Shown piece by piece: positions 1 to 12,035 of a stretch of 64,000 nucleotides of DNA. This DNA comes from Calliopsis andreniformis (taxonomy: Eukaryota > Arthropoda > Insecta > Hymenoptera > Andrenidae): contig NW_027480440.1 in assembly GCF_051401765.1 (NCBI RefSeq), positions 6,820,001 to 6,884,000 on the forward strand, given 5' to 3'. The notes under the pieces are model-generated. The model did no database searches. It saw only the letters and a list, made by a program, of their open reading frames with translations, and had not been told where the DNA came from. Made by a program: the position numbers and the translations under genes. Numbering within the stretch: position 1 is the stretch's first letter; every line of letters begins with the position of its first letter.

Positions 1-110
1 AATCTTCAATCCTCAGTCCTCAATCCTCATTCTTCAATCCTCAACACCCAATTCTCAATCTTCAATCCTCAATCCTCAATCCTCAATTCTCAATCCTCAA
101 TCCTCAATCC

Positions 111-165
111 TCAGACCTCAAACATCAATACTCAACACTCAGTCCTCGTCCGCAATCCACAACCC
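111..165. repeat. Landmark block D (TCGTCC block), reference copy
   Basis: This 55-bp block is eight heptamer positions minus one base. It runs from TCAGACC through TCAAACA, TCAATAC, TCAACAC, TCAGTCC and TCGTCCG, then a six-base CAATCC and ACAACCC. The missing base shifts the heptamer phase and makes the block easy to recognise. Related copies with CTCGTCC recur throughout, for example near 1850, 3800, 3870, 8360, 12040, 13780 and 19080. It is one of the few places where CpG occurs. Confidence 0.75.
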
Positions 166-284
166 TCAATCCTCAATCCTCAATGTTCAATCCTCAATCT
201 TCAATACTCAATACTCAATCCTCAGTCCTCGAACATCAATCCTGAATCCTCAATCCTGAATCCTCAATCTTCATCCCTCAGTCC

Positions 285-424
285 TCAACAATCAATTGTC
301 AATCCTCACTCCTCAATAGAATATCCTCAATTCACAGCTTTCGATACTCAATCCCCATTCCTCAATCTTCAGATCTCAATCCACAAACATCAATTCTCAT
401 CACTCAACCCTCAACACTCAGACC
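285..424. repeat. Landmark block A, reference copy (subtype Aa)
   Basis: This is the type example of the 140-bp landmark. It is exactly 20 heptamers, starting at TCAACAATCAATTGTC and ending at CACTCAGACC. Diagnostic words in order are TCAATAG, AATATCC, TCAATTC, an ACAGCTT/ACAGTTT word, CCATTC-, TCAAATC/TCAGATC, ACAAACA, TCAATTC, TCATCAC, TCAACCC and TCAACAC. Most A blocks are preceded by six further conserved heptamers (TGAATCC, TCAATCC, TGAATCC, TCAATCT, a TCAGCCC-like word, TCAGTCC), which extends the conserved stretch to about 182 bp. Subtype Aa carries TTTCGATAC and ends in CAGACC. The other Aa copies start at 14925, 19221, 22794, 25674, 31080, 33991, 35635 and 38210. Confidence 0.9.
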
Positions 425-1341
425 TCAATCTTCAATCCTCAATCCTCAATCCGCAATCTTGAATCCTCAATACTCAATCATCAATCCTCAATCCTCAATT
501 CTCAATCCTCAACACTCAATCCTCAATCGTCAACCCTCAATCCCCAATCCTCAATCTTCAATCCTCTATCCTCAATCCTCAGTCCTCAATCTTCAATCCT
601 CAATCTTCAATACTCAATACTCAATCTTCAATCCTCAATCCTCAATCCTCAGTCCTCAATCCTCAATCCTCAATCCTCAATCCTCAATCTTCAATCATCA
701 ATACTCAATCTGCAACCCTCAATCCTCAATCCTCAATCCTCAATCCTAATTCGTCACTCCTCAATACCCAATCCTCAACCTTCAATCCTCAATCCTCAAT
801 CCTCAATTCTCAATCCGTAATCCTCAATCCTCAATCCTCAATCTTCAATCCTCAATACTCAATCTTCAATACTCAATCCTCAATCCTCAATCCTCAATCC
901 TCAATCCTCAATCGTCAATACTCAATTCCCAATCCTCAATCTTCAATCCTCAACACTCAATCTTCAATCCTCAATCCTCAATCCTCAATCCTCAATAATC
1001 AATGTTCAATCCTCAATCCTCAGTTCTCAATCCTCAATACTCAATCCTCAATCGTCAATCCTCAATCCCCAATCCTCAGTCTTCAATACTCAATCCTCAA
1101 TCCTCAATCCTCAATCCTCAATCTTCAATCCTCAATACTCAATCTTCAATCCTCAATCCTCAATCCTCAATCCTCAATCCTCAATCCTCAATCCTCAATC
1201 TCCAATCCTCAATCCTCAATCCTCAATTCTCAATCCTCAATCCTGAATCCTCAATCCTCAATCCTCAACCCTCAATCCTCAGTCCAGAAACATCAATACC
1301 GAATCCTCAATCCTGAATCCTCAATCTTCAGACCTCAGTCC

Positions 1342-1480
1342 TCAACAATCAGTTGTCAATCCTCAATCCTCAGTAGAATATCCTCAATTCACAGTTTTCA
1401 ATACTCAATCCCCATTCTTCAATCTTCAAATCTCAATCCCAAACATCAATTCTCATCACTCAACCCTCAACACTCAGTCC
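1342..1480. repeat. Landmark block A, subtype Ab (139 bp, 1-bp deletion)
   Basis: This copy is one base shorter than the reference because the words TCAATCC and ACAAACA have lost an A and read TCAATCCCAAACATC. It is followed by the word TTTATGTTCAATCC. The same deletion and 3' flank occur in all twelve Ab copies, which start at 1342, 15997, 17046, 20292, 23172, 26066, 28585, 31472, 36027, 39267, 41392 and 46794. A shared rare indel indicates single origin followed by spread. Confidence 0.88.
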
Positions 1481-2207
1481 TTTATGTTCAATCCTCAATC
1501 CTCAATTCTCAATCTTCAATCCTCAATACTGAATCTTCAATACTCAATCCTCAATCCTCAATCCTCAATCTTCAATACTCAGTCCCCAATCCTCAATCTT
1601 CAATCCTCAATCCTCAATCCTCAATCCTCGATGCTCGAAACTCAATCCTCAGTCCTCAATTCTCGATCCTCAATGTTCAATCCGCAATACCCAATCCTCA
1701 ACCTTCAACCCTCAATCTTCAATCCTCAATCCTCAATCCTCATTCTTCAATCCTCAACACCCAGTCCTCAATCTTCAATCCTCAATCCTCAATCCTCAAT
1801 TCTCAATCCTCAATCCTCAATCCTCAGACCTCAAACACCAATACTCAACCCTCAGTCCTCGTCCGCAATACACAACCCTCAATCCTCAATCCTCAACCTT
1901 CAATCATCAATATTCAATCATCAATCCTCAATCTTCAATCCTCTATCCTCAATCCTCCATCCTGAATGTTCAATCCTCAATACCCAATCCTCAATCTTCA
2001 ATCCTCAATACTCAACCCTCAATCCTCAATCCTCAATCTTCAATCATCAATATTCAATCATCAATCCTCAATCTTCAATCCTCTATCCTCAATCCTCAAT
2101 CCTGAATGTTCAATCCTCAATACCCAATCCTCAATCTTCAATCCTCAATACTCAATCCTCAATCCTCAATCCTCAATCCTCAGTCCTCAATTCGCAATCC
2201 TCAATCC

Positions 2208-2262
2208 TCAGACCTCAGGCATTAATACCCAACCCTCAGTCCTCGTCCTCAACCTACAACCC
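2208..2262. repeat. Landmark block D variant with GGCATTAATACC
   Basis: This derivative of the 55-bp TCGTCC block has words TCAGGCA, TTAATAC and CCAACCC in place of TCAAACA, TCAATAC and TCAACCC, and CAACCT before ACAACCC. Nine copies were found, starting at 2208, 14128, 21158, 24038, 29451, 40133, 42258, 47660 and 63855. It lies only in family I and about 290 bp before an Ac block wherever the downstream sequence is in the window. Confidence 0.85.
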
Positions 2263-2500
2263 TCAATCCTCAATCCTCAATCTTCAATCATCAATATTCA
2301 ACCTTCAATCCTCATTCCCCAATCCTCAATCCTCAATCTTCAATCCTCAATCCTCAAACCTCAATACCCAATCCTCAATCCTCAATCCTCAATCCTCAAT
2401 CCTCAATCCTCAATCCTCAATCCTCAATCCTCAATTCTCTGTCCCCAAACCTCAATCCTGAATCCTCAATCCTGAATCCTCAACCTTCAGCCCTCAGTCC

Positions 2501-2640
2501 TAAACAATCAGTTGTCAATCCTCAATCCTCAATAGAATATCACCAATTCACAGATTTCAAAACTCAATACTCAATCTGCAATCTTCAGATCTCTATCCGC
2601 AAACATCAATTCACATTACTCATCCCTCGACAGTTAGTCC
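2501..2640. repeat. Landmark block A, subtype Ac
   Basis: This is a 140-bp copy marked by CACCAATTCACAGATTTC and by CGACAGTTAGTCC at its end, again followed by TTTATGTTC. This first copy alone has TAAACAATC where the others have TCAACAATC. Other copies start at 14421, 21458, 24338, 29744, 42551 and 47953. A truncated copy lies at about 40426-40495. Confidence 0.87.
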
Positions 2641-3450
2641 TTTATGTTCAATCCTCAATCCTCAATTCTCAATCTTCAATCCTCAATACTGAATCTTCAA
2701 TCATCAATACTCAATCCTCAATCCACAATCCTCAATCCTCAATCCTCAGTCTTCAATACTCAGTCCCCAATCCTCAATCTTCAATCCTCAATCCTCAATC
2801 CTCAATCCTCGATCCTCGAACCTCAATCCGCAGACCTCAATCCTCAAACCTCAATGTTCAATCCGCAATACCCAATCCTCAATCTTCAATTCTCAATCCT
2901 CAATCCTCAAACCTCAATCCTCAAACCTCAACCCTCAATCCTCAGTCCTCGAACATCAATCCTGAATCCTCAACCCTGAATCCTCAATCTTCAGCCCTCA
3001 GACCTCAACAATCAATTGTCAGTCCTCAATCCTCAATAGAATATACCCAATTCACAGTTTTCAACACTCAAACCAAAATCTTCAATCTTCAAATCTCAAT
3101 CCACAAACATCAATTCTCATCACTCAACCCTCAACACTCAGTCCCCAATCTTCAAACCTCAATCCTCAATCCGCAATCTTGAATCCTCAATACTCAATCT
3201 TCAATCCTCAGTCCTCAATTCTCAATCCTCAACACTCAATCCTCAATCGTCAATCCTCAATCCCCAATCCTCAATCTTCAATCCTCTATCCTCAATCCTC
3301 AATCCTCAATCTTCAATCCTCAATCTTCAATACTCAATACTCAATCTTCAATCCTCAATCCTCAATCCTCAGTCCTCAATCCTCAATCCTCAATCCTCAA
3401 TCCTCAATCGTCAATCCTCAATTCCCAATCCTCAATCTTCAACACTCAAC

Positions 3451-4374
3451 CCTCAATATTCCTTAATCCTCAATCCTCAATCCCCAATCCTCAACCTTCA
3501 ATTCTCAATACTCAATCTTCAATCCTCAATCCTCAAACCTCAATCCTCAATCATCAATCCCCAATCCCCAATCGTCAATCCTCAATCCCCAATCCTCAAT
3601 CTTCAATCCTCTATCCTCAATCATCAATCCTCAATCCCCAATCCTCAATCTTCAATCTTCAATCATCAATCCTCAATCCTCAATCCTCATTCTTCAATCC
3701 TCAATACCCAATCCTCAATCTTCAATCCACAATCCCTAATCCTCAATTCTCAATCCTCAATCCTCAATCCTCAGACATCAAACAGCAATGCTCATCCCTC
3801 AGTCCTCGTCCTCAATCGACAACCGTCAATCCTCAATTCTCAATCTTCAAACCTCAATCCTCAACCGTCAGTCCTCGTCCTCAAACCTCAACCCTCAATC
3901 CTCAATCCTCAACTTTCAATCATCAATACTGAATCTTCAATCCTCAATCCTCAATCCTCCATCCTCAATCCCCAATCCTCAATATTCAACGCACAACCCT
4001 CAAGCATCAATCCTCAATATTCAATCCTCAATCCTCAATCCTCAATCCTCAGTCCTCAAACCACAATCGTCAATCCTCAATCCTGAATCCTCAATCTTCA
4101 GCACTCAGTCCTCTACAATCAGTTGTGAATCCTCAATCCTCAATAGAATATGATCAATACAAAGTTTTCATTACTCAATGCTCAATCTGCAATCTTCAAA
4201 TCTCTATCCACAATCATTAATTCTTATCACTCAACCCTCAACACTCAGTCCCCAATCCTCAATATTCAATCCTCAATCCTCATTCTTCAATCCTCAATAC
4301 CCAATCCTCAATCTTCAATCCTCAATCCTCAATTCTCAATTCTCAATCCTCAATCCTCAATCCTCAATCCTCAA
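3451..4374. repeat. Family I tail leading into family II
   Basis: This stretch has two D-type TCGTCC words near 3800 and 3870 and block Ae at 4112-4251 (start TCTACAATCAGTTGTG, with TATGATCAATACAAAG). It recurs whole at 48,903-49,826. It recurs again near 43,500-44,090, lacking 334 bp (equivalent to about 3650-3983). Its right edge differs among copies: here it runs into one part of family II, while at 44,090 and 49,826 it joins sequence like that at 9,650. Confidence 0.8.
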
Positions 4375-4971
4375 TACTCAATCCTCAATCCTCATTCTTC
4401 AATCCTCAATACCCAATCCTCACTCTTCAATCCTCAATCCTCAATCCTCAATTCTCAATTCGCACTCCGCAGGCCTCAGTCCTCAAACCTCAATCCTCAA
4501 CCCTCAGCCCTCATCCTCAATCCTCAATCGACAATCCGCCATCCTCAATCTTCAATCCTCAATACTCAACCTTCAATCCTCAATCATCAGTCCTCAAACC
4601 TCAATTCTGAATCCTCAATCCTGAGTCCTCAATCTTCAGCCCTCAGTCCTCAGCAATCAGTAGTCAATCCTCAATCTTCAATAGAATATCCTCAATGCAC
4701 AGTTTTCAACACTCAATACTCAATCTGCAATTTTCAAATATCTATCCACAAACATCAATTCTCATCACTCAACCCTCAACACTCAGTCCTCAATGTTCAA
4801 TCCTCAATCCTCAATTCTGAATCTTCAATCCTCAATACTGAACCTTCAATCATCAATCCTCAATCCTCAAGCCTCAATCTTCAATCCTCAATCCTCAATC
4901 CTCAGTCCCCAGTCCTCAATCTTCTATCCTCAATACTCAATCCTCAATCCTCAATCCTCAATCCGCAATAA

Positions 4972-5062
4972 TCAACCATCAATCCTCAATTCTCATTACT
5001 CAATAGAATATCCTGAATTCTCAGGATTCTACACTCAAAACTCAACCCTCAACCCTCAGCAC
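4972..5062. repeat. Landmark block B, reference copy
   Basis: It consists of thirteen heptamers: TCAACCA, TCAATCC, TCAATTC, TCATTAC, TCAATAG, AATATCC, TGAATTC, TCAGGAT, TCTACAC, then TCAA-type words ending in TCAGCAC. The words TCAATAG, AATATCC and TGAATTC line up with heptamers 5-7 of block A (TCAATAG, AATATCC, TCAATTC), which indicates common origin. An imperfect palindrome sits in the middle. Confidence 0.85.
5004..5031. repeat. Block B hairpin (copy 1, most complete)
   Basis: Left arm TAGAAT-AT-CCTGA and right arm TCAGGATTCTA are inverted complements across the loop ATTC, with a two-base AT bulge in the left arm. That makes eleven possible pairs. It contains GAATTC. Confidence 0.8.
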
Positions 5063-6632
5063 TCACTCTCAATTCTCAATCCACAATCCTCAAACCTCAA
5101 TCCTCAACCGTCAGTCGTCGTCCTCAATCCTCATCCCTCAATCCTCTATCCTCCCATATTCAATCATCAACACTCAATCTTCAATCCTCAATCCTCAATC
5201 CTCAATGCTCAATCCTCAATCCTCAATATTCAACACTCAACAATCAACCATCAATCCACAATGCTCAATCATCAATCCTCAATTCTCAATACTCAAGATA
5301 ATATCCTGATTTCTCATGGATCAATACTCAATCCACAACGTTCAATAATCAAATATCAATCCTCAAACATCAATTCTCAACACTCAACCCTCAACACTCA
5401 GTCCTCTCTCTTCAATCCTCCATCCTCAACCCTCAATCCTCAGGCGTCAATCCTCAATCCTCAATCCCCAACCCTCAATCCTCAGTCCTCAAACCTCAAT
5501 CCCGAATCCTCAATCCTGAATCCTCAATCTTCAGCCCTCATTCCTCAACAATCAATTGTCAATCCTCAACCCTCCATAGAATATCCTCAATTCATAGTTT
5601 TTAATACTCGATCCCCATTCTTCAATCTTCAAATCTCAGTCCACAAGCATCGATTCTCATCACTCAACCCTCAACACTCAGTCCTAAATCCTCAATCTTC
5701 AATCCTCAATCCTCAATCCTCAATCCTCAATCCTCAATCCTCAATCCTCAATCTTCAATCCTCAATACTCAATCTTCAATCCTCAATCCTCAATCCTCAA
5801 TCCTCAATCCTCAATCCTCTATCCTCAATCGTCAGTCTTCAATCCTCAATACTCAACCTTTAATCCTCAATACTCAATCCTCAATCCTCATTCTTCAATC
5901 CTCAATACCCAATCCTCAATCTTCAGAACTCAATCCTCAATCCTCAATTCTCAATCCGCAATCCGCAGTCCTCAGTCGTCAAACCTCAATCCTCATCCCT
6001 CAGCCCTCATCCTCCATCCTAAATCGTCAATCCGCAATCCTCAATCTTCAATCCTCAATACTCAGTCTTCAATCCTCAATCCTCAGTCCTCAAACCTCAA
6101 TTCTGAATAATCAATCCTGAGTCCTCAATCTTCAGCCCTCAGTCCTCAACAATCAGTTGTCCATCCTCAATACTCAATAGAATATCCTCAATTTACAGCT
6201 TTCAACACTCAATACTCAATCTGCAATCTTCAAACCTCTATCCACAAACATCAATTCTCACCACTCAACCCTCAACAGTCAGTCCTCAATGTTCAATCCT
6301 CAATCCTCAATTCTCAATCTTCAATCCTCAATACTGAATCTTCAATCATCAATCCTCAATCCTCAATCCTCAATCCTCAATCCTCAATCCTCAATCCTCA
6401 GTCCCCAGTCCTCAATCTTCTATCCTCAATACTCAATCCTCAATCCTCAATCCTCAATCCTCAATCCGCAATCCTCAATCCTCAATACTCAATCTTCAAT
6501 CCTCAATCCTCAATCCTCAATCCTCAATCGTCAATCCTCAATCATCAATCCTCAATCTTCAATACTCAATCCTCAATCCTCAATCCTCAATCCTCAATAA
6601 TCAACCATCAATCCTCAATTCTCAATACTCAA

Positions 6633-6660
6633 TAGAATATCCTGAATTCTCAGGATACTA
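6633..6660. repeat. Block B hairpin (copy 2)
   Basis: Same palindrome, but the right arm reads TCAGGATACTA, so one pair is lost. Confidence 0.75.
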
Positions 6661-8224
6661 TACTCCAACCTCAATCCTCAACCCTCAGCCGTCACACTCA
6701 ATCCTCAATCCAGTCCTCAAACTTCAATCCTCAACCGTCAGTCGTCGTCCTCAATCCTCAACCCTCAATCCTCAATCCTCCCATCTTCAATCATCGATAC
6801 TCAATCTTCAATCCTCAATCCTCAATCCTCAATGCTCAACCCTCAATTCTCAATATTCAACACTCAACAATCAACCATCAATCCTCAATACTCAATCATC
6901 AATCCTCAATTCTCAATACTCAAGATAATATCCTGAACTCTCATGGTTCAATACTCAATCCACAATGTTCAATAATCAAATCTCAATCCTCAAACATCAA
7001 TTCTCAACACTCAACCCTCAACACTCAGTCCTCTCTCTTCAATCCTCCATCCTCAACCCTCAATCCTCAAGCGTCAATTCTCAATCCTCAATCCTCAACC
7101 CTCAATCCTCAGTCCTCAAACCTCTATCCCGAATCCTCAATCCTGAATCCTCAATCTTCAGCCCTCAGTCCTCAACCATCAATTGTCAATCCTCAATCCT
7201 CAATAGAATATCCTCAATTCACAGTTTTCAATACTCAATCCCCATTATTTAAACTTCAAATCTCAATCCACAACTACCAATTATCATCACTCAACCCTCA
7301 ACACTCATTCCTCAATCTTCAATCCACAGCCCTCAATCCTGAATCCTCAATCTTCAATTCTCATTCCTCAATCCTCAATCCTCAATCCTCAATCCTCAGT
7401 CATCAAACCTCTATCCTGAATCCTCAATCCTGAATCCTCAGTCTTCAGCCCTCAGTCCTCTACAATCAGTTGCCAATCCTCAATCCTCAATAGAATATCA
7501 TCAATTCACAGCTTTCATTACTCAATACTCAATCTGCAATCTTCAAATCTCTATCCACAAACATAAATCCTCATCACTCAACCCTCAACACTCAGTCCCC
7601 AATCCTCAATAATCAATCCTCAATCCTCAATCCTCAATCCACAATCCTCAACCTTCAATCCTCAATACTCAATCTTCAATGCTCATTCCTCAATACTCAA
7701 TCCTCAACTCTTAATCCTCTATCAGCAATCTTCAATCATCAATCCTCAATTCTCAATCCTCAATCCTCAATCCTCAGACTTCAATCCTCAATACTCAATC
7801 TGCAATCCTCAATCTTCAATCATTAATATTCAATCCTCAATCCTCAATCCTCATTCCTCAATCCTCATCCTTCAATCCTCAATCCTCAATCCTCAATCGT
7901 CAATACTCTATCCTCAATCGTCAGTCTTCTATCCTCAATACTCAACCTTTAATCCTCAATCGCCAGTCTTCTATCCTCAATACTCAACCTTTAATCCTCA
8001 ATACCCTATCCTCAATCCTCATTCTTCAGTCCTCAATACCCAATCCTCAATCTTCAATCCTGAATCCTCAATCCTCAATTCTCAATCCGCAATCAGCAGT
8101 CCTCACTCCTCAAACCTCAATCCTCGACCCTCAGCCCTCATCCTCAATCCTCAATCGACAATCCGCAATCCTCAATCTTCAATCCTCAATAATCAACCAT
8201 CAATACTCAATTCTCAATACTCAA

Positions 8225-8252
8225 CAGAATATCCTGAATTCTCAGGATTCTA
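8225..8252. repeat. Block B hairpin (copy 3)
   Basis: The left arm begins CAGAAT instead of TAGAAT, so the outermost pair is lost and ten remain. Confidence 0.75.
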
Positions 8253-8624
8253 TACTCAAACCTCAATCCTCAACCCTCAGCCCGCACTCTCAATCCTCAA
8301 TCCACAATCCTCAAACCTCAATCCTCAGACTTCAAACATCAATACTCTGCCCTCAGTCCTCGTCCTCAATCCACAACCCCCAATACTCAATCCTCAATCT
8401 TCAATCATTAATATTCAATCTTCAATCCTCAATCCTCAATCCTCAATCCCCTGCCCTCAATCCTCAATCCTCAATCCCCAATACCCAATCCTCAATCCTC
8501 AATACACAATCTTCAATCCTCAATCCTCAATCCTCAATCCTCAATCCTCAATCATCAATCCTCAATCATCAATCCTCAATCTTCAATATTCAATCCTCAA
8601 CACTCAATCCTCTATCCTCAATAC

Positions 8625-8715
8625 TCAACCATCAATCCTCAATTCTCAATACTCAATAGAATATCCTGAATTCTCAATATTCCATACTCGAACCTCAATC
8701 CTCAACCCTCAGCCC
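8625..8715. repeat. Variant block B' without the CCTGA/TCAGG stem
   Basis: The word after TGAATTC is TCAATAT instead of TCAGGAT, which destroys the main stem. A different inverted repeat remains: GAATAT and ATATTC around a 12-base loop. The other copies are 54878-54968 and 56613-56703. Within B', TCCATAC and TCGAACC replace TCTATAC and TCAAACC. Confidence 0.72.
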
Positions 8716-11700
8716 TCATCCTCAATCCTCAATCGACAATCCGCAATCCTCAATCTTCAATCCTCAATACTCAATCTTCAATCCTCAATCCTCAGTCCTC
8801 AAACCTCAATTCTGTATCCTCAACCCTGCGTCCTCAACCTTCAGACCTCAGTCCTCAACAATCTGTAGTCAATCCTCAATCCTCAATAGAATATACTCAA
8901 TTCACAGCTTTCAACATTCAATACTCAATCTGCAATCTTCAGACCTCTATCCACAAACATCAATTCTCATCACTCAACCCTCAGCACTCAGTCCTCAATG
9001 CTCAATGCTCAATCCTCAATCCTCAATATTCAACACTCAACAATCAACCATCAATTCTCAATACTCAATCATCAATCCTCAGTTCTCAATACTCAAGATA
9101 TTATCCTGAATTCTCATGGTTCAATCCTCAATCCACAATGTTCAATAATCAAATCTCAATCCTCAAACATGAATCCTCAACACTCAAACCTCAACACTCA
9201 GTCCTCTCTCTTCAATCCTCCATCCTCAACCCTCAATCCTCAAGCGTCAATCCTCAATCCTCAATCCTCAACCCTCTATCCCCAGTCCTCAATCCTCTAT
9301 CCCGAATCCTCAATCCTGAATCCTCAATCTTCAGCCCTCAGTCCTCAACAATCAATTGTCAATCCTCAATCCTCAATAGAATATCCTCAATTCGCAGTTT
9401 TGAATACTCGATCCCCATTCTTCAATCTTCAAATCTCAATCCACAAACATCAATTCTCATCACTCAACCCTCAACACTCAGTCCTAAGTCTTCAATCCTC
9501 AACCCTCAATCCTCAATCTTCTTTCCTCAATACTCAATCTTCAGTCCTCAATCCTCAATCCTCAATCTTCAATCCTCAATACTCGATCTTCAATCCTCAA
9601 TCCTCAATACTCAATCCTCAATGCTCAATCCTCAATCGTCAATCCTCAATCCCCAATCCTCAACCTTCAATCCGCAATCCTCAATCCTCAATCCTCCCAT
9701 CTTCAATCATCAATACTCAATCTTCAATCCTCAATCCTCAATCCTCCATGCTCAATCCTCAATCCTCAATATTCAGCACTCAACAATCAACCATCAATCC
9801 TCAATACTCAATCATCAATCCTCAATTCTCAATAGTCAAGATAAAATCCTGAATTCTCATGGATCAATACTCAATCCACAATGTTCAATAATCAAATCTC
9901 AATCCTCAAACATTAATTCTCAACACTCAACCCTCAACACTCAGTCCTCTCTCTTCAATCCTCCATCCTCAACCCTCAATCCTCAGGCATCAATCCTCAA
10001 TCCTCAATCCTCAACCCTCAATCCTCAGTCCTCAAACCTCAATCCCGAATCCTCAATCCTGAATCCTCAATCTTCAGTCCTCATTCCTCAACAATCAATT
10101 GTCAATCCTCAATCCTCCATAGAATATCCTCAATTCATAGTTTTTAATACTCGATCCCCATTCTCCAATCTTCAAATCCAATCCACAAGCATCAATTCTC
10201 ATCACTCAACCCTCAACACTCAGTCCTAAATACTCAATCTTCAATCCTCAATCCTCAATCCTCAATCCTCAATCCTCAATCCTCATTCCTCAATCCTCAA
10301 CCTTCAATCCTCAATACTCAATCTTCAATCCTCAATCCTCAATCCTCAATCCTCAATCCTCTATCCTCAATCGTCAGTCTTCAATCCTCAATACTCAACC
10401 TTTAATCCTCAATACTCAATCCTCAATCCTCATTCTTCAGTCCTCAATACCCAATCCCCAATCTTCAATCCTCAATCCTCAATCCACAATTCTCAATCCG
10501 CAATCCGCAGTCCTCAGTCCTCAAACCTCAATCCTCAACCCTCAGCCCTCATCCTAAATCCTCAATCGACAATCCGCAATCCTCAATCTTCAATCCTCAA
10601 TACTCAATCTTCAATCCTAAATCCTCAGTCCTCAAACCTCAATTCTGTATCCTCAACCCTGCGTCCTCAACCTTCAGACCTCAGTCCTCAACAATCTGTA
10701 GTCAATCCTCAATCCTCAATAGAATATACTCAATTCACAGTTTTCAACACTCAATACTCAATCTGCAATCTTCAAACCTCTATCCACGAACATCAATTCT
10801 CATCACTCAACCCTCAATACTCAGTCCTCAATCCTCAATCTTCAATCCTCAATCCTCAATCCTTAATCCTCAATCTTAATCTTCAATCCTCAATACTCAA
10901 TCTTCAATCCTCAATCCTCAATCCTCAATCCTCAGTCCCCAGTCCTCAATCTTCTATCCCGAATCCTCAATCCTGAATCCTCAATCTTCAGCCCTCAGTC
11001 CTCAACCATCAATTGTCAATCCTCAATCCTCTATAGAATATCCTCAATTCACAGTTTTCAATACTCGATCCCCATTCTTCAATCTTCAAATCTCAATCCA
11101 CAAACATCAATCCTCATCACTCAACCCTCAACACTCCGTCCTAAATCTTCAATCCTCAACCCTCAATCCTCAATCTTCAATCCTCAATACTCAATCCTCA
11201 ATCCTCAATCCTCAATTCTCAATCCTCAATACTCAATCCTCAATCGCCAATCCTCAATCCCTAATCCTCAATCTTCAATCCTCAATCCTCAATCCTCAAT
11301 CCTCAATCCTCAATCCTCAATCCTCAATCCTCAATGTTCAACACACAGTCCTCAAACATCAATTCTCAATACTCAACCATCAATCCTCAATTCTCAATTC
11401 TCAATATAATATCCTGAATTCTCAAGGTTCAATACTCAATCCACAAAATTCAATAATCAAATCTCAATCCTCAAACATCAATTATCAACACTCAATCCTC
11501 AAAACTCAGTCCTCTCCCTTCAATACTCCATCCTCAGTCCTCGATCTTCAATCGTCAATCATCAATCCTCAATCCTCAGCCCTCAATCCTCAGTCCTCAA
11601 ACCTCAATCCGGAATCCTCAATCCTGAATCCTCAATCTTCAGCCGTCGGTCCTCAACAATCAATTGTCAATCCTCAATCCTCAATAGAATATCCTCAATT

Positions 11701-12035
11701 CACAGTTTTCAATACTCAATCGCCATTATTTAAACTTCAAATCTCAATCCACAACCACCAATTATCATCACTCAACCCTCAACACTCAGTCCTCAATCTT
11801 CAATCCTCAATACTCATTCCTCAATCTTCAATCCTCAATACTCAATCTTCAATCCTCAATCCTCAATTCTCAATCCTCAATACTCAATCCTCAATCCTCA
11901 ATCCTCAATCCTCAATCCTCAATACTCATTCTTCAATCCTCAATACCCAATCCTCAATCTTCAATCCTCAATCCTCAATCCTCAATTCTCAGGCCTCACG
12001 CCTCAACCCTCAGACCTTAAACATCAATACTCAAC
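8716..12035. repeat. Family II segment, second part
   Basis: Landmarks: Af 8855-8994 (TCTGTAGTC), C 9093-9204, Ak 9345-9484 (CGCAGTTTTGAATACTCG), C 9836-9947, Aj 10088-10226 (139 bp; lost a T in TCAAATCCAATCC), Af 10688-10827, Ag 11002-11141 (TCTATAGAATAT), C 11401-11512 and Ah 11653-11792 (CCATTATTTAAAC). Bases near 8.6-10.2 kb match 54.85-56.5 kb (offset 46,253). Bases 9.65-11.91 kb match 44.09-46.36 kb (offset 34,441). Bases 10.84-12.06 kb match 58.37-59.60 kb (offset 47,533). Confidence 0.82.
9093..9484. repeat. C-A composite (reference copy)
   Basis: Block C at 9093-9204 is sixteen heptamers from TCAAGAT, AATATTA/AATATCC, TGAATTC and TCATGG- to TCAACAC and TCAGTCC. These correspond one to one with heptamers 5-20 of block A. 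An A block begins exactly 252 bp (36 heptamers) after the start of C, here Ak at 9345-9484. The same distance holds for all thirteen C blocks, starting at 5293, 6920, 9093, 9836, 11401, 44277, 45842, 50013, 51892, 55346, 56089, 57081 and 58934. Confidence 0.88.

Larger units (their letters stand above)
1..3450. repeat. Family I segment, left end
   Basis: It contains blocks Aa 285-424, Ab 1342-1480, Ac 2501-2640 and Ad 3005-3144 (Ad has TATACCCAATTCAC and CAAACCAAAATC). Bases 1-2570 match 37,926-40,495 at a constant offset of 37,925. The left part also matches from 18,937 on. Bases from about 910 onward match 46,362 onward (offset 45,452) and 40,960 onward (offset 40,050). The match at base 1 is already in mid-unit, so the array continues to the left. 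Confidence 0.85.
4375..8624. repeat. Family II segment, first part
   Basis: Landmarks in order: Af-like 4650-4789, B 4972-5062, C 5293-5404, Aj 5545-5684, a private A copy at 6146-6285 (TTGTCCATCC), B 6601-6691, C 6920-7031, Ah-like 7172-7311, Ai 7459-7598 and B 8193-8283. Spacing between landmarks is mostly 250-600 bp, denser than in family I. Parts resemble 52.1-53.1 kb and 59.7-60.7 kb with several heptamer-sized indels. This is the more diverged, probably older, version of family II in the window. Confidence 0.78.

Noticed and set aside
285..424. Block A as a transposon fragment, tRNA or small RNA gene
   Set aside because: It has no terminal repeats, target duplications, cloverleaf or poly-A, and every word is a point variant of the heptamer in register. 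The ACAAT-CA-ATTGT inverted motif at its start is only five pairs with a two-base loop and is lost in many subtypes.
1484..2461. A conserved 325-332 residue frame found seven times (1484, 20434, 23314, 28727, 39409, 41534, 46936) as a gene family
   Set aside because: Its conservation equals that of the surrounding higher-order unit, a second frame overlaps it from 1966, and heptamer indels change its end. It is copied as DNA, not kept as protein.
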